Assembly (NCBI GenBank): GCA_973895155.1
Contig: OZ316892.1
Location: 10,230,001-10,294,000, forward strand
Length of the DNA: 64,000 nt
Origin: Marsupella aquatica
Taxonomy: Eukaryota > Marchantiophyta
Direction: 5' to 3'
The notes beneath the pieces were generated by a model that ran no database searches, was not told the origin of the DNA, and was given only the letters and a program-made list of their open reading frames with translations. Shown in pieces: positions 9,846-21,609 of the stretch (position 1 is the first letter of the stretch; every line of letters begins with the position of its first letter). A program made the position numbers and the translations under genes.

Positions 9846-12831
9846 ATGGAGCGAATACCTCCATATGAGGAGGAACGAAATCAGAAGGTAGCAGCCAAGA
9901 ATAGAAAATTCAGGGAGATATTTGGATCAAATTTCAATTTCATGTGAGTATAATCTTGCATGTTGTTTTGAATGTGCAAAGATGTGTTAACATTGCTCAT
10001 CAGCAATATTAGATGATTTTTGGTACTTGTCATTCATGAATTGATATTCTCTGATATAGATTGGGTGCAACACAGACCGTAGGGCGCAAGAAGGAAACAA
10101 GTGCACGTCAAACTCCTAGAAGTGAGGTTACCACACAGAGGAGACAGAGTTCCAGACTGTAAAGAATTGCCTCAGTGAGTATGGCAGAGTCTGGTGATGA
10201 GGGCTCTGAATCAGATTATGACACTGATGTTGAGTACAGTGAAGATGAGAAACCAGAAAGTTCATCCAAGGTGAGATTCCTATTACATTTCACCAACATT
10301 ATGAGGAAACTATAGACATTGGTAGTGATTTTGTTTAATAACATTGGTTTTAACTTGATCTGGACAGGAACATCTGCAACCTCCATCTAAGAGCTTGGTA
10401 GATGCAAAAGAAACCCCTACAAAGGTTGGACCTTCAATGAGTGGCATGGTGCAATGTTACAAAGACCCTATGACTGGCCAGCTATTTGAATGTAAGTAAT
10501 TTCAAAGATTTTCAATGTATTTTTCAATGTTGATCTATATGAATGTTGGACTCATAACTTCAGTGGTTTGCATGTGTATAGTGGTGGTTCCATCAACATC
10601 GATTGGAAAATCTGGACACTTTGCAGTAGTGACATCCAGTCAGGGTTAAGGTAAGTCAATTTCAATGAAGCCTCCTAGGTATTATATTGTAATATTTATT
10701 GTCCCTCATTTTGCAATTGTGGATGATCAATATTGGATGCTCATTGTGTATGTAGAGGGAAGAAAGACTGCAACAGAGCAACGTAGGGAATCTAGGCAAG
10801 CCAAGAAACAATTTCAGAGAACCGGTAGTGCAAGAAGGGCTGACAATAAGAAGGGAAAATTGATAACGGTAAGATTTTCATTGCACATTTCACATTGTGG
10901 CCTATAATTTGTGTACTCAGAAACAATTGGGTGTTTGTTTCATTCCCAATGTTGATGACTATCATTTGTGGTGTTTTTTTTCAGATTCATGACAATGATA
11001 TTGATGATTCTCATCCTAATAAACCATATTGGATGGAGGAGCTACGTGCCAATGTCTTGAGGCTTTTTGATGTATCAAAACCTGATTGGAACAAACAAGA
11101 TCCAAACATAATTGAGGATATGCAGAAATTGATGGAGGCAGATTGGGAGTATCCAGATAAGCAGTCAGTGTCTGACAAGAAATTTATTAGTCACTGTCGG
11201 ACGTTATTGAAAAGAGAACGTCACAAACTAAATACTTATTGGAAGGATGTATGTAAACGTGATCGCTCCAAACCAGGACCTCAATATGTTGACCCATTGA
11301 AATGGGCACGACTGGTGGATCATTTTGATAGTCCTGCTTTGCTTGCAAGGAGTGCTGTGATGAAAGCAGAAGTGGTGAACAAAGAGCATTTTGGAAGAGG
11401 GGGGGCTGCTGGAGCAGAAACAAGATTGGTAAGAATCTTCAGATGGTCCATCTCACTGCAGGTCTAGATTGTCATTTGAATTGAAGTGTTTATCTAGTAT
11501 AGGAATAAACAATGACATGATGAGTTCTCATTAATATTCCAATTGCTTTGAATGTGATTATGTGTTTCCAGAAAGCAAAAGGAATGATGAGCCCTGTTAT
11601 ATCAAAACTTGTGTCTAGTAGTCCAGTCCCCTCAGTGCAGATCAGTCCATCTATGGGCAGTGGTGAACATCGAGGCAGTAGTTTTGTTGGAATTGGATCT
11701 GCACATGGATCAGCGGTATGTAATGAAAACCTGTGTATATATTCAATTTTGATTATCAGTTATCCATGATGTTCAAATTATCATTGATGATTAACATTGT
11801 ATGGTGTGTTTGTGTATGTAGACTCCATTGTCTAGGGAAACTACAATTGAGGAACCAGCTCGATTACTCAAGCTTGAACAGTTTGTGGAGAATTTAACCA
11901 AGCTTGAGTTCAAAGTAGACAATTTGACATCTATGATGACCTCTTTCATTGCACAAAATCAACAGAATCAGTTTCATATGCAATTATCAAATGCAATTGT
12001 TACTAAGGTGGTGGTTGAGCCTAAAGGTAGTAGCAGGAAACGTTCTCTTACTTTCTCAGGTGATGGTAAGAACATACAAACTTATACTCTAAATATATTA
12101 CATATGCAATAGTTTATTTTTCAATTTAGTATGAAGTTTTCTAAGCATTCATTGTTTGGTTTTGTGGTAGCTTCTTCAGGGGAGAATCTTGTATCACAGC
12201 GAGAGAAATCAGATACTTTAACAAGGCAAAAGCCAAAGCCAAGTATGGGAGAAGCAAATTTGGGAGCACTGCAGGAACCTTGCATTGTACAAAACAACAT
12301 TGGTAATGGTGAGAGTGATGAGATTGCTATCACAGATGAACAGATAGTGTCAAATGCAATTCAGGAACAAGAGGCTACCTAGGCCTTCAAAGAGATTCAA
12401 GAAATCAACCCCTATCACTATCTCACCTAGTGAACGAGGACCAGTTCTCTCCCCAAATCCAGCAGCAAAGGTGAATTTGTTTTCAGTTGGCTTATGTTCT
12501 TAAATTGATGATATGCCCAAATTAGTACTACAAGACAGTATTTTGTCCTAACAATTTTGTGTGGCAGTTTTCAAAAGGAGATGCTGTAAAAGTACGAAGC
12601 GTTGTGGATCGCTCTACAGTTGTTGCTAGAGGTGAAGTGACAGGGTTACCAGGAGAGGATAAATTTCATTGTGTCATGATTGAGAGTCCTTGGGTGCGAG
12701 TATCAGTTAAGGCAGTGTATTGTGGTGATGCAGCATTGCCAATGCCCAACAAAGAAGAGAAACAACTCTGTTTACGGAATGTGTTAGGAATGAATACATT
12801 GTGGAATGCTAGGTTTCTTCGGAAGTGTTGA
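9846..12831 (+). pseudogene. TNPA-like second protein of element A (Transposase_23/24 type), broken
   Basis: The accessory DNA-binding protein of En/Spm-type elements, assembled from about ten small exons. Exon 1 (9846-9943) encodes MERIPPYEEERNQKVAAKNR, typical of plant Ptta/En/Spm proteins. Exon 2 begins at 10060, exon 3 at 10368. The 10985-11429 exon carries WKDVCKRDRSKPGPQYVDP. The 11571-11715 exon is Ser-rich. The 11821-12066 exon has a leucine-rich coiled-coil (KLEQFVENLTKLEFKVDNL). The last exon (12568-12831) encodes a Tnp1/En/Spm-like domain: GDAVKVRSVVDRSTVVARGE ... LGMNTLWNARFL. A TAA at 10160-10162 interrupts exon 2 (a CAA codon is likely ancestral), and the frame changes near 12375. 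It lies about 90 bp downstream of the transposase on the same strand, the usual CACTA order. Confidence 0.75.
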
Positions 12832-13190
12832 ACATTTTCTCTGATCATGTAGAACAGAGAATTTTTGAATATTTTGGTTACCATTGTTTCACTCATGCGA
12901 GTGAAAAATGTGTACTTTCTATCACTTCATCATAAAGACTTCTGTTTTTTCAATTGTTCTATACTAGAGCTTGTGAATGTTGGAATGTGAATTTCTGAAT
13001 ACAATGATGATTTCTGTTTTTTCAATTATTCTATATTAGAGCTTGTGAATGTTGGAGTGTGAATTTCTGAATACAATGATGATGCGCAAAGTGATGTCTT
13101 TGTTTAGGGTTTTAAGTGGATTCATTGTATGTGATTTTGAATATAACTATGAGCTCTTCTTAGATACATCCCAAATGACATTACTTAAAA

Positions 13191-13480
13191 ACACCCTGTA
13201 TGACACCCTCAATGATACCCTCAATGACACCCTGTATGACACCCTCAATGACACCCTATATGACACCCTCAATGACACCCTGTATGACACCCTATATGAC
13301 ACCCTGTATGACACCCTGTATGACACCCTCAATGACACCTTGTATGACACCCTCAATGACTCTCAATGACACCCTATATGATACCCTCAATGACACCTTG
13401 TATGACACCTTGTATGACATTTTTAATGACACCATGTACGACACCTTCAATGACACACTAAATGACACCTTAAATGATTT
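13191..13480. repeat. 12-bp minisatellite (TGACACCCTGTA / TGACACCCTCAA)
   Basis: About 24 head-to-tail 12-bp units alternate between TGACACCCTGTA and TGACACCCTCAA, forming mixed 24- and 36-bp higher-order units, and degenerate after 13420. Every unit boundary contains ATGAC (GTCAT on the other strand), the word that fills both subterminal zones of element A. Long open frames on both strands here (YDTLNDTL-type repeats) are artefacts of a period divisible by three. Confidence 0.92.
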
Positions 13481-13820
13481 ATTATTGTGTCATTTATGAC
13501 ATGTCTGAAATGACATATAATGACAACCGTGCGTAGTTGCCACGTGTTGTAATATGATTTGTTTAAATATGTGTCATTAAAGACATGCCTAAATGACTGA
13601 CGGCCGTTCATTCAGTCATTTAGGACAATATGTCATTTCAAAAATATTGTGTCATTTAGGACTACCATAAATGACTGGTGAGAGTTTTAGTCATTTGTCT
13701 TAATTGACTGTCCTAAAAGACGAAGCAGGTATGACAGAAAAGCTCTAGTCATATATTGGTACATATGACTCGTTTTTCAGTCCTCATTCTAGTCATTAAG
13801 GACACTATTTTCCACTAGTG
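13481..13820. repeat. Right subterminal zone and terminal inverted repeat of element A
   Basis: About 15 GTCAT/ATGAC words in both orientations lead to the terminus CCACTAGTG at 13812-13820. Read on the - strand the end is CACTAGTGGAAAATAGTG, a standard CACTA terminus. The three bases outside are AAA, the candidate half of a 3-bp target-site duplication. Confidence 0.82.
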
Positions 13821-16218
13821 AAAGTAACAAGAACAGGCAAATATGTTTAAGCTTACTTACAAGCATTTTAAGGACCACAAACCATTTGACTTGGAAAGTA
13901 GGATTAATGGCATCTGAATCTGAGAGTGCAAAAGTTGGAGCGGGTTTAGGGTTTAGGGTACCAGAAAACTCTGGTGAGTCTGGTTCCTGGCTTCCTGGGA
14001 TCAGGTTTGCTCAAATAGTACTTATTTATTGAAGATTACATTCCCTAGGACAAGACTTTTCTGGGAGTTTTTAATGCATTTTAATATTCTGCCTTACTTT
14101 AGAGCAAAAGGTAACACTATGCCCATCATGTTCACAGACTGGACTCAACATGGAGTCCTCGTCAACCTGGAGAGACCCAAACAAGATTGAAGGCTCATAT
14201 ATCACCCCAAACTGTGAACCTAAATATGACCGAGAAGAATATATCTAGGGTTAGTTGCTGGATTTTCAAGATTTCAATCTAGGGTAGCCGGATGTTGATA
14301 CATATTGTTTAGGGATATGACCGAGATTTTTTGCATTTTCTTGATTGGGTTTGGTCAACACCCCCTTACACTAACAAAACCCAATTTCAGTAACAAAACC
14401 CAGCTGGGTTGGAGATGCAATAACTCTAGACTGGACTGGCAAACACAATTGCCACAAGTCATGGGACCCATCTTATACACAACTAACCCAAACCATTTAT
14501 TTCTTGAAGCCAAAGGCAAACAGGCAAATATGGGCAAGGAAGCATTCAACCACCTTCCTTGCCCATGGATCACACTAAAATTGATCCATGCATTCACTGG
14601 TCTGTTCTTTGTCAATTACTCTTTTGCCCTTAGTTACCATACAAGTGTGCTTTGTGCCTGGAGGAAAGGGGGACCCCATTCCATACAAATTATTTTGCCT
14701 CCAAGAACACAAGTCTAAAGTAGAATTTGTGTTGGTCCTTAACCTTAATTAAGGCCTGCTCATTCCTCCCTAGGCCACAATATCGAAAGAATCTGGTGTA
14801 GCATAAAGAAACGCAAAGAATGCATAAAACTTCAGGAGTGTTTTTGGAACTTGAGAAGTTTCACATGGTGCGCATTTTAGTGATATTCTAAGTAACTTGC
14901 TGTAGAGCACTGATTTATCATTACCAAAAAATTTATAATGCATATTTTACATGCCGTTAGCTCAGGGCATAGCTGATCGCTACAACTGTAGACTGCTAGT
15001 GCGAGTACCGTCAGATATCACCACTCCTTGCCCGTCAGAAACTGGCATGTCTCTTTGGCAGCTTTGTCATGCTCCCTCACGTCAGTAGAATAGGCAGCGA
15101 GCACTAAAAAACAATTACCAAATATTTTAAAAAATAGCAGACAGTAAGCACACTCTAATACCTATGTGTCCTGTGAGTCAGCAGAATGAGCGTATGGCTG
15201 CTGATGAGTGAGGGTCAATGGTCAATGGTCAATGTGTCCTTCAGTCTTCTATGGCAGCTAGAACTAAGACAATTTAAACGGGTAGCTGGAAATATGAAAG
15301 AAACCAGACCTGAGACACTATGCTGATCACTATGCTGTTTGTGACAAATATTCCTTTGAAAATATGGTGTACAATAATGTGCAGTTTGGAGCCATTTTCT
15401 TGCCCCCATCACAACTGAACTAAAAAGTTTAGTCAATTACAATTTATGTAGGGTTGTTTACATCCAATTTCACATGATAATAGTTCAAAGGAAAGACCTC
15501 CATTATACAAGTCAGAACTGAAGTAATTAACTACATAGAAAAATGCCCATGATGAGCAGTTCCACATTAAAGTGTCATAGCTATGAGGGGATATCCACAA
15601 ATTTATGATGTGTAGGCTATAATGATAGTTACATCATATAGTGATGTACCGAGTCTACGTGGAGTAGAGGCAATGGTAGCCCTTTCCCTGGGAACAATCA
15701 AAGGCTTAATAATTCTCCTAAAAGTAGGATGATGATAAAGTAGCCAATTTTGTCCATGGAACGGTCCTGAGCAGTTTTGGAGATTGAACAGTTAGATTCT
15801 CTAGCCCTGTTGTTGTTGTTGTGTTTCCTTGGAAGCAGCTGCCAGACTGTTAGGGAGAAGGAATCCAGACTGAAGGGCAAAAACATTAAAAAATCACAAA
15901 TGATTATTATTGATGAGCCCCAACTACCCGTTTTTTGAATGTGAATAGTGAAGAGAATAATAAAAAAATTATCAAAATATTTATTTATTTATTAATACAT
16001 TAATATTCTTTAAAATTAATGAAATGATAATATATTATTTTCCTGTATGTGCACATCAATATTTTTGTGTGCACATTTATCTTCTATGCACATATGAATG
16101 TTGTTGTGAGGCCATAATGCTTGTATTTTTGAATATAATAATTAAATTTTTTTATAAAAATTATACATCATATTCATGTCATGAGTTTTTCTCATGCACA
16201 TGGTGACATAGAGTTACC
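13821..16218. other. Intergenic DNA, no gene recognised
   Basis: Short open frames only, none resembling a family. Near 15215-15236 the phrase GGTCAAT is repeated three times. From 15950 the DNA becomes very AT-rich. No tRNA or rRNA signature was seen. Confidence 0.4.
13942..13958 (+). repeat. Short interstitial TTTAGGG tract
   Basis: GGTTTAGGGTTTAGGG, two and a bit copies of the plant telomere unit, about 120 bp outside the right end of element A. Similar short tracts occur at 38341-38361 and 62688-62700. They fit a plant genome and may have no function. Confidence 0.7.
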
Positions 16219-16378
16219 GTCTAGAGGCTTCATTCTAGATAAGCCTCTAAACTTAGACTCTTAATTATAAACTTCAGTTGTCTCTTTTATATTGAGATGT
16301 CTAGAGGCTTCACTCTAGAGAAGCCTCTAGACTTAGACTCTTAATTATAAACTTCAGTTGTCTCTTTTATATTGAGAT
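16219..16378. repeat. 80-bp tandem duplication
   Basis: Two adjacent 80-bp units, 16219-16298 and 16299-16378, starting GTCTAGAGGCTTC and ending TTATATTGAGAT. They differ at only a few positions, so the duplication is recent. Inside each unit CTAGAGGCTTC and the inverted AAGCCTCTA(G/A)A form a short palindrome. Confidence 0.9.
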
Positions 16379-17516
16379 GTCACGGGGGAAATTCTCATCC
16401 ATCGTTCAGGATTCATTTGATTTGTGACCCACTCAGACAAATTGATAATCGGAGTTCACACAAACGATAAAAATATCCAAAAAGTAATGATCCTCTTCTT
16501 GTCCTAAAAGTGGAATTAGCTTCAATTCCAGAATTTGGATGTATTGCCTAGCTAATATCCGAATGGTAGCATCAGGATCAGCACAATCTGACCGACTGGG
16601 TTTCTGCTAAGTGAACCATTCTGCTGAATGATGAACTGACATCCTCAGTAATGATACTCTGCCACAGTCTGGTGGTTCTACTAATCAGAATGGGCAAAAC
16701 TTTCCGACGGACATCTTGTCTGCCTTCTCGACGAGCTTTGAAAAGAATCAAGAATGCCCAGATCGTCATCTAAAACAATCTAAACGTGTCTGTTCGATTA
16801 CCGGAGACAAGCTAGACCACGATGATGTGCTCCATCTGAGCTGCATCGATTCGATGTCGCACAGCTCGGACGGCGTTGGTACTGATGTCCCGTATTTTCG
16901 TCGAATTTGATGTGCAAACTTAGTTAAGACATTAAAGTCCCACTTCTTCATGTTTGCCCACGTAGAAAATTCTATTCCGCAAGCCGGTCCTGGATCATGT
17001 TAAAACAGCACTGACTATCGGTACACATCCTCACCAGCCCAAGACCTGTCCCGTTTCTTGGAAAAACAGCCTCAGCCTTTTGGATCTCAGTTCACATCTC
17101 CCGAATTAATACCGAGTGCGCGTACAAGGCATTCCAAGACGTCAACCAGGTGATCATTTATGCGTGAGCGTGAGCGGCCTTTGCGAATTTTCGTTGCAGA
17201 GAAATAAATATTCAAGGTGAAGCAATCGAATTCGTTGGCATCTCTGCAAAGGAAAGACCTCCGGAGATGGGGTGGACACCGGTGCATAGATCGGTCTCGC
17301 TGAATCATAGATCCGTGTCGATGTGGACTTTGACTGTCCGACGACAATGGAAGGGACTTGTGGTATTCTTCCTCAAGTCCAACCCTGCCCCAAAATAAAC
17401 CCTGTTCAAACAGTATCAGCAAAATTGCAGACTGCAACCGGGGAGAGGCCTATACACTCGAGAAGAGTGATTCAAGCAATAACTCCAGCATGTCAGAATG
17501 CCTCGATCTCCTCAGC
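16379..17516. other. Region downstream of PADRE gene 1, no firm gene
   Basis: Base composition is more balanced than the surrounding AT-rich DNA, and CG dinucleotides are common, as in the PADRE gene itself. Open - strand frames at 16578-16951 read as plausible protein (for example RREGRQDVRRKVLPILISRT) but match no family I know. The segment may hold the 3' untranslated region or an unrecognised exon. Confidence 0.35.
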
Positions 17517-18104
17517 TTAATCTTCAGAAATCTTGTAGAGGTCTGGAGTCCAGGCGCACGGTTCCACTGCAGCAGTATCAGCTTCCACTTCCTTATCTTT
17601 CTTAGACTCCGTCTGCTCCAGCTCTTCATTCTCCAAATCTAACAGGCGAAGACACTCTGCTGGAGCCTTTCGACCAATCGCAGGACCCATCAGAGTCCGA
17701 CTCAAGCTGTTCTGCAGCTCTTCAGTAGTAACAGGCCCCTCCAGTTGCCCACTCCCGGTCTTAGTCTTCATTTCGCTAGCCGCCTCCGGAACCGAGGAAG
17801 GATCTGGCTTAGGCGCACTGTCGCTGGCCGCTGAAACGTGGAAGCTGTCATTGAAGCTCTTGGGAATGGGGTAAAGAATGTACGCCTGACCAGGAACTAG
17901 GAGTTCGTCCATTTTCATGATAATCACGGCACGGAATTGCCCCAGAGACGGTTTCGATGTGGAGCAGTGAACTACGGCGTAATTTGGATACGTGGCCACC
18001 AACTCCGCCACTTGAATAGCATGATCATACGTCTCTATCGTCGCGTCCGGCAGCATCACTTTCACCACCGGACCTCCAGCCAAACATTTTACCGCATTTC
18101 CCAT
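17517..18104 (-). CDS. PADRE (DUF4228) domain protein 1
   Basis: An intronless 195-residue protein starting MGNAVKCLAGG. G2 and C7 form a typical plant N-myristoylation plus S-acylation signature, suggesting membrane attachment. The N-terminal 90 residues are a PADRE/DUF4228 domain: a VKVMLPDATIETYDHAIQVA strand-helix unit, then VVHCS, then ELLVPGQAYILYPIPKSF. The middle is Ser/Pro/Glu-rich and likely disordered. The C-terminus is acidic with a WTPDLYKISED motif, which corresponds to SVWKPDLDDIPE in the second PADRE gene at 54131-54910. PADRE genes in angiosperms respond to pathogens and abiotic stress, but their biochemical role is unknown. The start is supported by its match to the paralogue's MGN start. 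It appears intact. Confidence 0.88.
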   Translation of the reverse strand: MGNAVKCLAGGPVVKVMLPDATIETYDHAIQVAELVATYPNYAVVHCSTSKPSLGQFRAVIIMKMDELLVPGQAYILYPIPKSFNDSFHVSAASDSAPKPDPSSVPEAASEMKTKTGSGQLEGPVTTEELQNSLSRTLMGPAIGRKAPAECLRLLDLENEELEQTESKKDKEVEADTAAVEPCAWTPDLYKISED

Positions 18105-18613
18105 CCCAACAACAACAACAGACTCTCCGAATCACTCCTCCAGTCCCTCCTACTTGATCAAGCACAAATTACTCCACATGAATGTCCAATATTGTGACTC
18201 GTCTATCTGCAAATCAATCCATCTATCTATTCTGTTGAGAGCGGTTCAGTCATACGAATCACCGCCTCTCCTCATTCCAGTTCTCTAACAATGCGAGAAC
18301 GAATAGGCAAGCCAGACCCTGGGCCAGACCTGCCTCTTTCTTGGAATGATATAAGTAGTCTCTAGAGATGCACAGAACTGGATTTGCTGTTACCAACGTG
18401 ATAACTTACGGATCATCTCGATGATGAATCGTGTGTCAGCCAGGCCCATGCTCGAGGTGAGTTGCCAATCAATTAAATCATCAGCCCCTTTCTCCATCAT
18501 AATTCAGCCAGTCCGTGATGGTGGTCCTCTTATTAGCGTCCTGGCTTTTGCAGCATCACCCTATGACTGCAGGCAGCATCTGATTGTACAGGACCTGGAC
18601 GAATCCAGGACAC

Positions 18614-18741
18614 TCAGTGCCTGGACTGGGGACAGAAGTAGACTGTTCCTGCATCACTGTGTGCTGGGGGACAGATCCAAAGTAGGTCATCATAACGCTG
18701 ACTTTTAGATATGAAATGACTGTCCCCAGTCCAGGCACTGA
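18614..18741. repeat. Perfect 22-bp inverted repeat with 84-bp spacer
   Basis: Bases 18614-18635 (starting TCAGTGCCTGGACTGG) are the exact reverse complement of 18720-18741. The transcript would fold into a 22-bp perfect stem. It sits about 500 bp upstream of PADRE gene 1. No terminal transposon signature flanks it. Confidence 0.85.
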
Positions 18742-18982
18742 TTTTAATGTATGAAATGATGAAAGGAACAAAAGGCGCCAAACCTGTAGACAGGATACCA
18801 TGGAGACAGGATACCGAATGGGCGAAGACAAGGAAAACCCAGCCAGGTCCACAGTGCAAAAAAGCCCGTTCGTTTCAAGAAGGGTGGAAGAACTAAAACC
18901 CTACTCAGCAACAACCTAAGACCCTGCATACTGAAAGCTCAGGAGAATCGCATAAGACGGTTGGACTTGAGGGACAATACCA

Positions 18983-19420
18983 CTAGTCCAATTCGCCCTC
19001 TATTTCCCGTACGACTTGCAGCATGCCGCCAGCGTGCATCCATATCCAGTGCACAGCCATCACTCTGCCGCCCATCACCTCTTTGTCCCAAATGACGAAG
19101 TCGTCGTTTTGCAGTTTCTCACCAGAGCTTCCCCGGCGTATGCGTATCTCCGGATCTAGAAGTTTCCTGTAATCCTGTCAATGTTGTAGTGGAGATTAGC
19201 TCGACGGAGTATATCTGGAGCATAGTCTGGTGCAGTCTGTGTAGGTGTCCTGAATGAGCAGATATTATCTGCAGCTATGGGCCGCCTCGAACAAGAGCTT
19301 TCTCGAATTCCGCTTGGACTTGCTGATTTCCTCGGAAGGAAAAGCTGTCCGATTAAAAAAACTCACCAAAGGCAAAAAGAGAGCATGGGATTCACCGTTC
19401 CACATTCTGAGGACCCCCAT
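18983..19420 (-). CDS. Candidate two-exon small gene (81 aa), unrecognised
   Basis: On the - strand an ATG at 19420-19418 opens an 18-codon exon (MGVLRMWNGESHALFLPL) that ends at a GTGAGT donor (19366-19361). An acceptor TTGACAG lies just before 19174, and a 63-codon exon follows to a stop at 18985-18983. Both junctions are phase 0. The second exon contains YRKLLDPEIRIRR, NDDFVIWDKEV and VMAVHWIWMHAGGMLQ, has normal protein composition, and is closed by a stop just upstream of the acceptor, so it only makes sense as a spliced exon. It lies about 880 bp upstream of PADRE gene 1 on the same strand. I do not recognise the protein, and further 5' exons are possible. Confidence 0.35.
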
Positions 19421-21609
19421 GGCCGACAAGGATGGAGAAGAGAATTGGAACCTGTGTGGCACTTTTATCTGAGGATTTTAGAGCCTGGGCCCCAGGCTTG
19501 CTTGCTTGCTGGGCCAGGCATAGGGCAACTCCATAGGCAATTGGTCCCATCATGAAAACGTACCGGGGATGGAGTAAGACCAGAGGATCTAAGAGATGAT
19601 GTTGTAGATCTAAGAGATGATGCTGGTTACAATTTTATTTGTTTCGGACGGACCACCCTTATGGGGTATTTTGGTAACCCATAAGGATTGTGTCCTGGAA
19701 GTAATGAGTTTTATGTCCTGAGCCCTAGCTCAAGTACAATTGTGCTTTGACACCCTCTAAATAAATTGTTCCCTTTCTTGGGCCCCCATGATAGCTCCAT
19801 GGTATGTCTTTTCAAAAGGAATTTAAGTTGCACAATAGGTGGGGAAACCCCTAGCTTGTTCAATGTTTTCAATATGCAACTACTGTAGCTAGGAACACCC
19901 TACTGTTCTATATTTTTGGTATGTAACTAACTCAGTGCCCCAATGCCCATGCAATCCATAACTGTAGTCGTGGTCATGTGTCGGGCCAGGGTGGTCATAT
20001 GTTGTTATTGTGGCCTGTTGTCTTTGCAAAAGTGTTGTTGTTGCCATCAATCATGATAATTATATACGTAGAGTAAGCTTGTTGTTAGACAAAAATGTCC
20101 TTGTCTTCTTCCCTTTGACATAACTAGTGATGTCGAGGTTGCTATATGGTGAATCCACCTTTCAGATTTTGTCTCATTCATATTTTGTGTCAAGTATTTT
20201 GATTTTAATGTGCCTTAACAAGATAAATCATTTGTAATAATTTGATTTTGAATTAATTTTAGGACCCCTCTTAATTTTAGTGAACTTAGAGTATTTTGAA
20301 TGTATTTGGCTCCCCTCATCAAGGTTTAATCTTTCCTTTTCAATCACTCCTTAGTGAATTCTCTTTCTTCTCATGAGAGTGTATGAAATGAATTTGATCA
20401 ATGTGAACATCTGGTGTATTAAGTTCCCCTCATGGTTTATTTTGCAAAATTTATGGTTTAATTGAGTTGAATGTCATTACCTAGAAGCAAGTGAAAATCT
20501 GTACTGTATGTGCACAACTCAACTCTTTAGTATCTTTGTACTTTCTTGGTCATAATGTGATTTTATGGGCATATATATATATATATATATTTTACATGTC
20601 CCTACTTAAATGAATTACATATCACTAGAAGACAAAAAAAGAGACATGTTCCACGATGAACATGCTATATGCTATATGATGTCAAACACTAAATGATGTG
20701 GAGGAAACATACAAACACAAAAAACAACCCTCAATAAATGTAAGGTACAGTTATAATAAATTAATTATCACCATCTGACCACATCTGCCTATCTCAAAGA
20801 TCTGAGGGGGCTTGCACCTTGCCTCCCGACAGTTGTGTATCATCCTCGTTGCCAAAATGCTTCATCCTAAGCATCTATCCATAGATCTACCAGCTACATA
20901 GCATTTCAAGTAATAAACACCTTGAAACTTAAGAAAATAAGGTAGATTTAAAAACCCTAAATTGATGGAATCTTTTAGGAATATTCTCACTTTTTGAATG
21001 AAAAACCCTTATAGTTCTTGTATTTCTCAAAAGACTAAAACGTACTCCCTTATATTCTTCAACAAATTTGTTTAGGTCTCCCGCACAATTGAATTTAAAA
21101 ACCCTTAACTTCTTCGCGCGCGATGGGTTGAAAGAAAGGAATTGAGGACCTCGGGCTAAAGGGCCTAAGTATGTAACATAACCCACAGGTTTACATATAC
21201 TAGAGTACTACCCCGAGTAAGCCATATAGTACTCATTTCACGTACAGTACCATGGTGTATACTAAAAAACATATCTTAATTACGGACCCCCACTAGGGGT
21301 CTCTTGCAAATTCTCTGCCATGAGGTTGCGCCACATCACCACAACTAGCCACAAACAGGAATGATCATACTTTTAACAATAACAAACATGCACATTCCTG
21401 TTTGTGGCAAAAGCAAAGTAATTTTTGGGACGCCATGCCGTAAATATTAAACGTAAAAAAAAACCAAAATACAAATGAAGAGATGTCATTTAGTAAAACA
21501 AAGTTACCATTTTGATGTTTGTCAAAGATATATCAGTGTGTTATATCAAAATGCTCATATTTTTTAGTTTTTGCAAATTTGAAAAAAACAATCGATAGAA
21601 ATGTACATA
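19421..21609. other. Intergenic AT-rich DNA, no gene recognised
   Basis: No recognisable protein or RNA gene. At 20930-21130 a phrase related to TTAAAAACCCT(T/A)A recurs at irregular spacing, which looks like a decayed tandem repeat and accounts for the open - strand frame there. Confidence 0.4.
20571..20590. repeat. (AT)10 microsatellite
   Basis: Ten uninterrupted AT dinucleotides. Confidence 0.95.

Larger units (their letters stand above)
1..13820 (+). mobile_element. CACTA (En/Spm) element A, right-hand 13.8 kb
   Basis: A CACTA-superfamily DNA transposon whose left end lies upstream of base 1. The right terminus is visible: bases 13812-13820 end in CACTAGTG, and the reverse complement begins CACTAGTGGAAAATAGTG, the usual form of a CACTA terminal inverted repeat. 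Both flanks (1-780 and 13190-13820) are rich in GTCAT/ATGAC words, as expected of subterminal transposase-binding zones. The interior carries a Transposase_21 gene and a TNPA-like gene, both on the + strand and both broken, plus a PHD-finger cargo gene. The target-site duplication cannot be tested because the left end is missing. Assignment to CACTA is firm. That bases 1-5973 belong to the same element, and not to a nested one, is inferred from the shared GTCAT motif. Confidence 0.85.

Noticed and set aside
13049-13499. Open frames encoding YDTLNDTL- or SYRVSLRV-type repeat proteins
   Set aside because: They arise on both strands from a 12-bp tandem repeat whose period is a multiple of three; no gene signals.
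14941-15020. tRNA-like fragment around GTTAGCTCAGGGCATAGCTG
   Set aside because: It lacks a GTTCGA T-loop and a matching acceptor stem.
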